Assembly: GCA_963667815.1 (NCBI GenBank)
Contig: OY764021.1
Reading direction: 5' to 3' (one strand)
Source: Saccharicrinis sp963667815
GTDB taxonomy: Bacteria > Bacteroidota > Bacteroidia > Bacteroidales > Marinilabiliaceae
Length of the DNA stretch: 64,000 nt
Shown: one piece after another, positions 63,421-64,000 of the stretch
Layout of the letters: the number at the start of each line of letters is the position of its first letter
How positions within the stretch are numbered: the first letter of the stretch is position 1
The notes under the pieces: model-generated
What the model saw: the letters and a program-made list of their open reading frames with translations, nothing else
Databases searched by the model: none
What the model was told of the DNA's origin: nothing
Position numbers and translations under genes: made by a program

Positions 63421-64000
63421 ATGGAAGGAATAAACATTGATGAGCTTTCATTAGAAGAAATGGAAGCACTGGAGCAAAAGATTAAAGCTAAAAAGAATGC
63501 TACTAAAGAGCAAAACCAAGCTGCCTACTTAGAGCTAAGAGAGGGCTTTATGAGCAAATTGAAAGGCCGTGTATTAAAAGAGGCTTCTGAGATTGAAGCA
63601 TTCGCAAATTTTGTGCGCAACGAGTCTCAAGGCTTTTTAAATGTGATGAAGGAATATGGACAACTACGCCGTTCCGGACAAATGGGTTATGTATTGGTAC
63701 ATGATAACTTTAAGCTTGAGGTAAAAGCCAATAAAGTGAAAAAATTTGATGAGCGTGCGGATGTAGCTGCAGAAAGGTTAATTGAATTTTTACGCCAGTG
63801 GATTAAAGGTAAGGACAAAGGTGCTGAGGATCCACTTTACCAATTAGCCATGACTTTTATTGAGCGTAATGCCAACGGTGATTTAGACTACAAGCAAATA
63901 TCAAAACTTTATCAGCTTGAGGAAAAGTTTAAGAGTCAGGAATACTCTGATATTATGGATTTATTCCGTGAGAGTCATGTAGTAGAAGATACAGCAGTAC
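63421..64000 (+). CDS. DUF3164-like phage protein, C-terminus cut by window edge
   Basis: ATG at 63421; 193 codons are open to the edge. The pattern FANFVRNESQGFLNVM, GQMGYVLVHDNFKLEVKANK, FDERADVAAERLIEFLRQWIKGK, then FIERNANGDLDYKQISKLYQLE matches the DUF3164 family common in Mu-like phages, in the same early-operon place. N-terminal acidic helix. Molecular function unknown, possibly DNA-binding or host-interaction. Confidence 0.75.
   Translation, partial: MEGINIDELSLEEMEALEQKIKAKKNATKEQNQAAYLELREGFMSKLKGRVLKEASEIEAFANFVRNESQGFLNVMKEYGQLRRSGQMGYVLVHDNFKLEVKANKVKKFDERADVAAERLIEFLRQWIKGKDKGAEDPLYQLAMTFIERNANGDLDYKQISKLYQLEEKFKSQEYSDIMDLFRESHVVEDTAV

Overview
The window looks like a chromosomal segment of an AT-rich member of the Bacteroidota, probably a marine or anaerobic Marinilabiliales-like organism. 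The evidence is a SusC/SusD pair, Bacteroidota-type promoters (TAnnTTTG -7 boxes, once with TTG-N20), Bacteroidota-style lipoprotein signals, agmatine deiminase/N-carbamoylputrescine amidase genes, and a MuA-type transposase with the residue pattern I associate with this phylum. The order-level placement is inference.

Layout. 1-4 kb: housekeeping genes (SDR oxidoreductase running off the left edge, META-domain lipoprotein, HAD phosphatase, PLD-like nuclease, CvfB-like S1 protein). 4.0-4.85 kb and 8.29-8.48 kb: four copies of a multi-hairpin intergenic repeat. 4.9-7.8 kb: minus-strand polysaccharide deacetylase, CsgG/LpoB-like and LPP20-like envelope genes. 8.8-10.2 kb: small accessory genes (membrane protein, SUKH protein, lipoprotein with a sorting-domain-like tail).

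10.5-39 kb is a large polysaccharide-utilisation locus. The content points to pectin, specifically rhamnogalacturonan I (RG-I) with galactan side chains. A minus-strand arm runs susC-susD-sulfatase-[GH105+CE12+GH43-like fusion]-CE12-GH106-GH28-GH2. A divergent plus-strand arm runs GH105-CE12-DUF4450-like-GH28-PL11. An esterase with a CBM20-like module and a GH30 enzyme lie beyond the GH2 end. In the expected scheme PL11 lyase and GH28 cut the backbone, CE12 enzymes remove acetyl groups, GH105 removes the unsaturated uronate made by the lyase, GH106 removes rhamnose, GH2/GH30 (and perhaps the GH43-like domain) attack side chains, and SusCD imports oligosaccharides. No HTCS, SusR-like, AraC or ECF-sigma/anti-sigma regulator is present in the window.

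39.7-52 kb: core genes for putrescine synthesis (aguA, aguB, with a Nim/PNPOx-type flavoprotein between), a DFR-like reductase, a PAS histidine kinase, a dicarboxylate/amino-acid symporter, a YqiA-like esterase, a chemoreceptor and an unknown protein. 52-56.5 kb: accessory DNA with a frameshifted DUF4062/RecG-like gene, degenerate repeats, an unknown 241-aa protein and a winged-helix/HNH endonuclease.

56.65-64 kb: the left part of a Mu-like transposable prophage that seems to have inserted into the start of a recD-like gene. It has end-proximal direct repeats, a LexA-type repressor with palindromic operators, a Cro-like regulator, MuA, MuB, a RecA-fold ATPase, small early proteins and a DUF3164 protein cut by the window edge. 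Just before muA lies a compact structure that reads as a tRNA acceptor/T-arm minihelix with a consensus T-loop; this is the most unusual item in the window.
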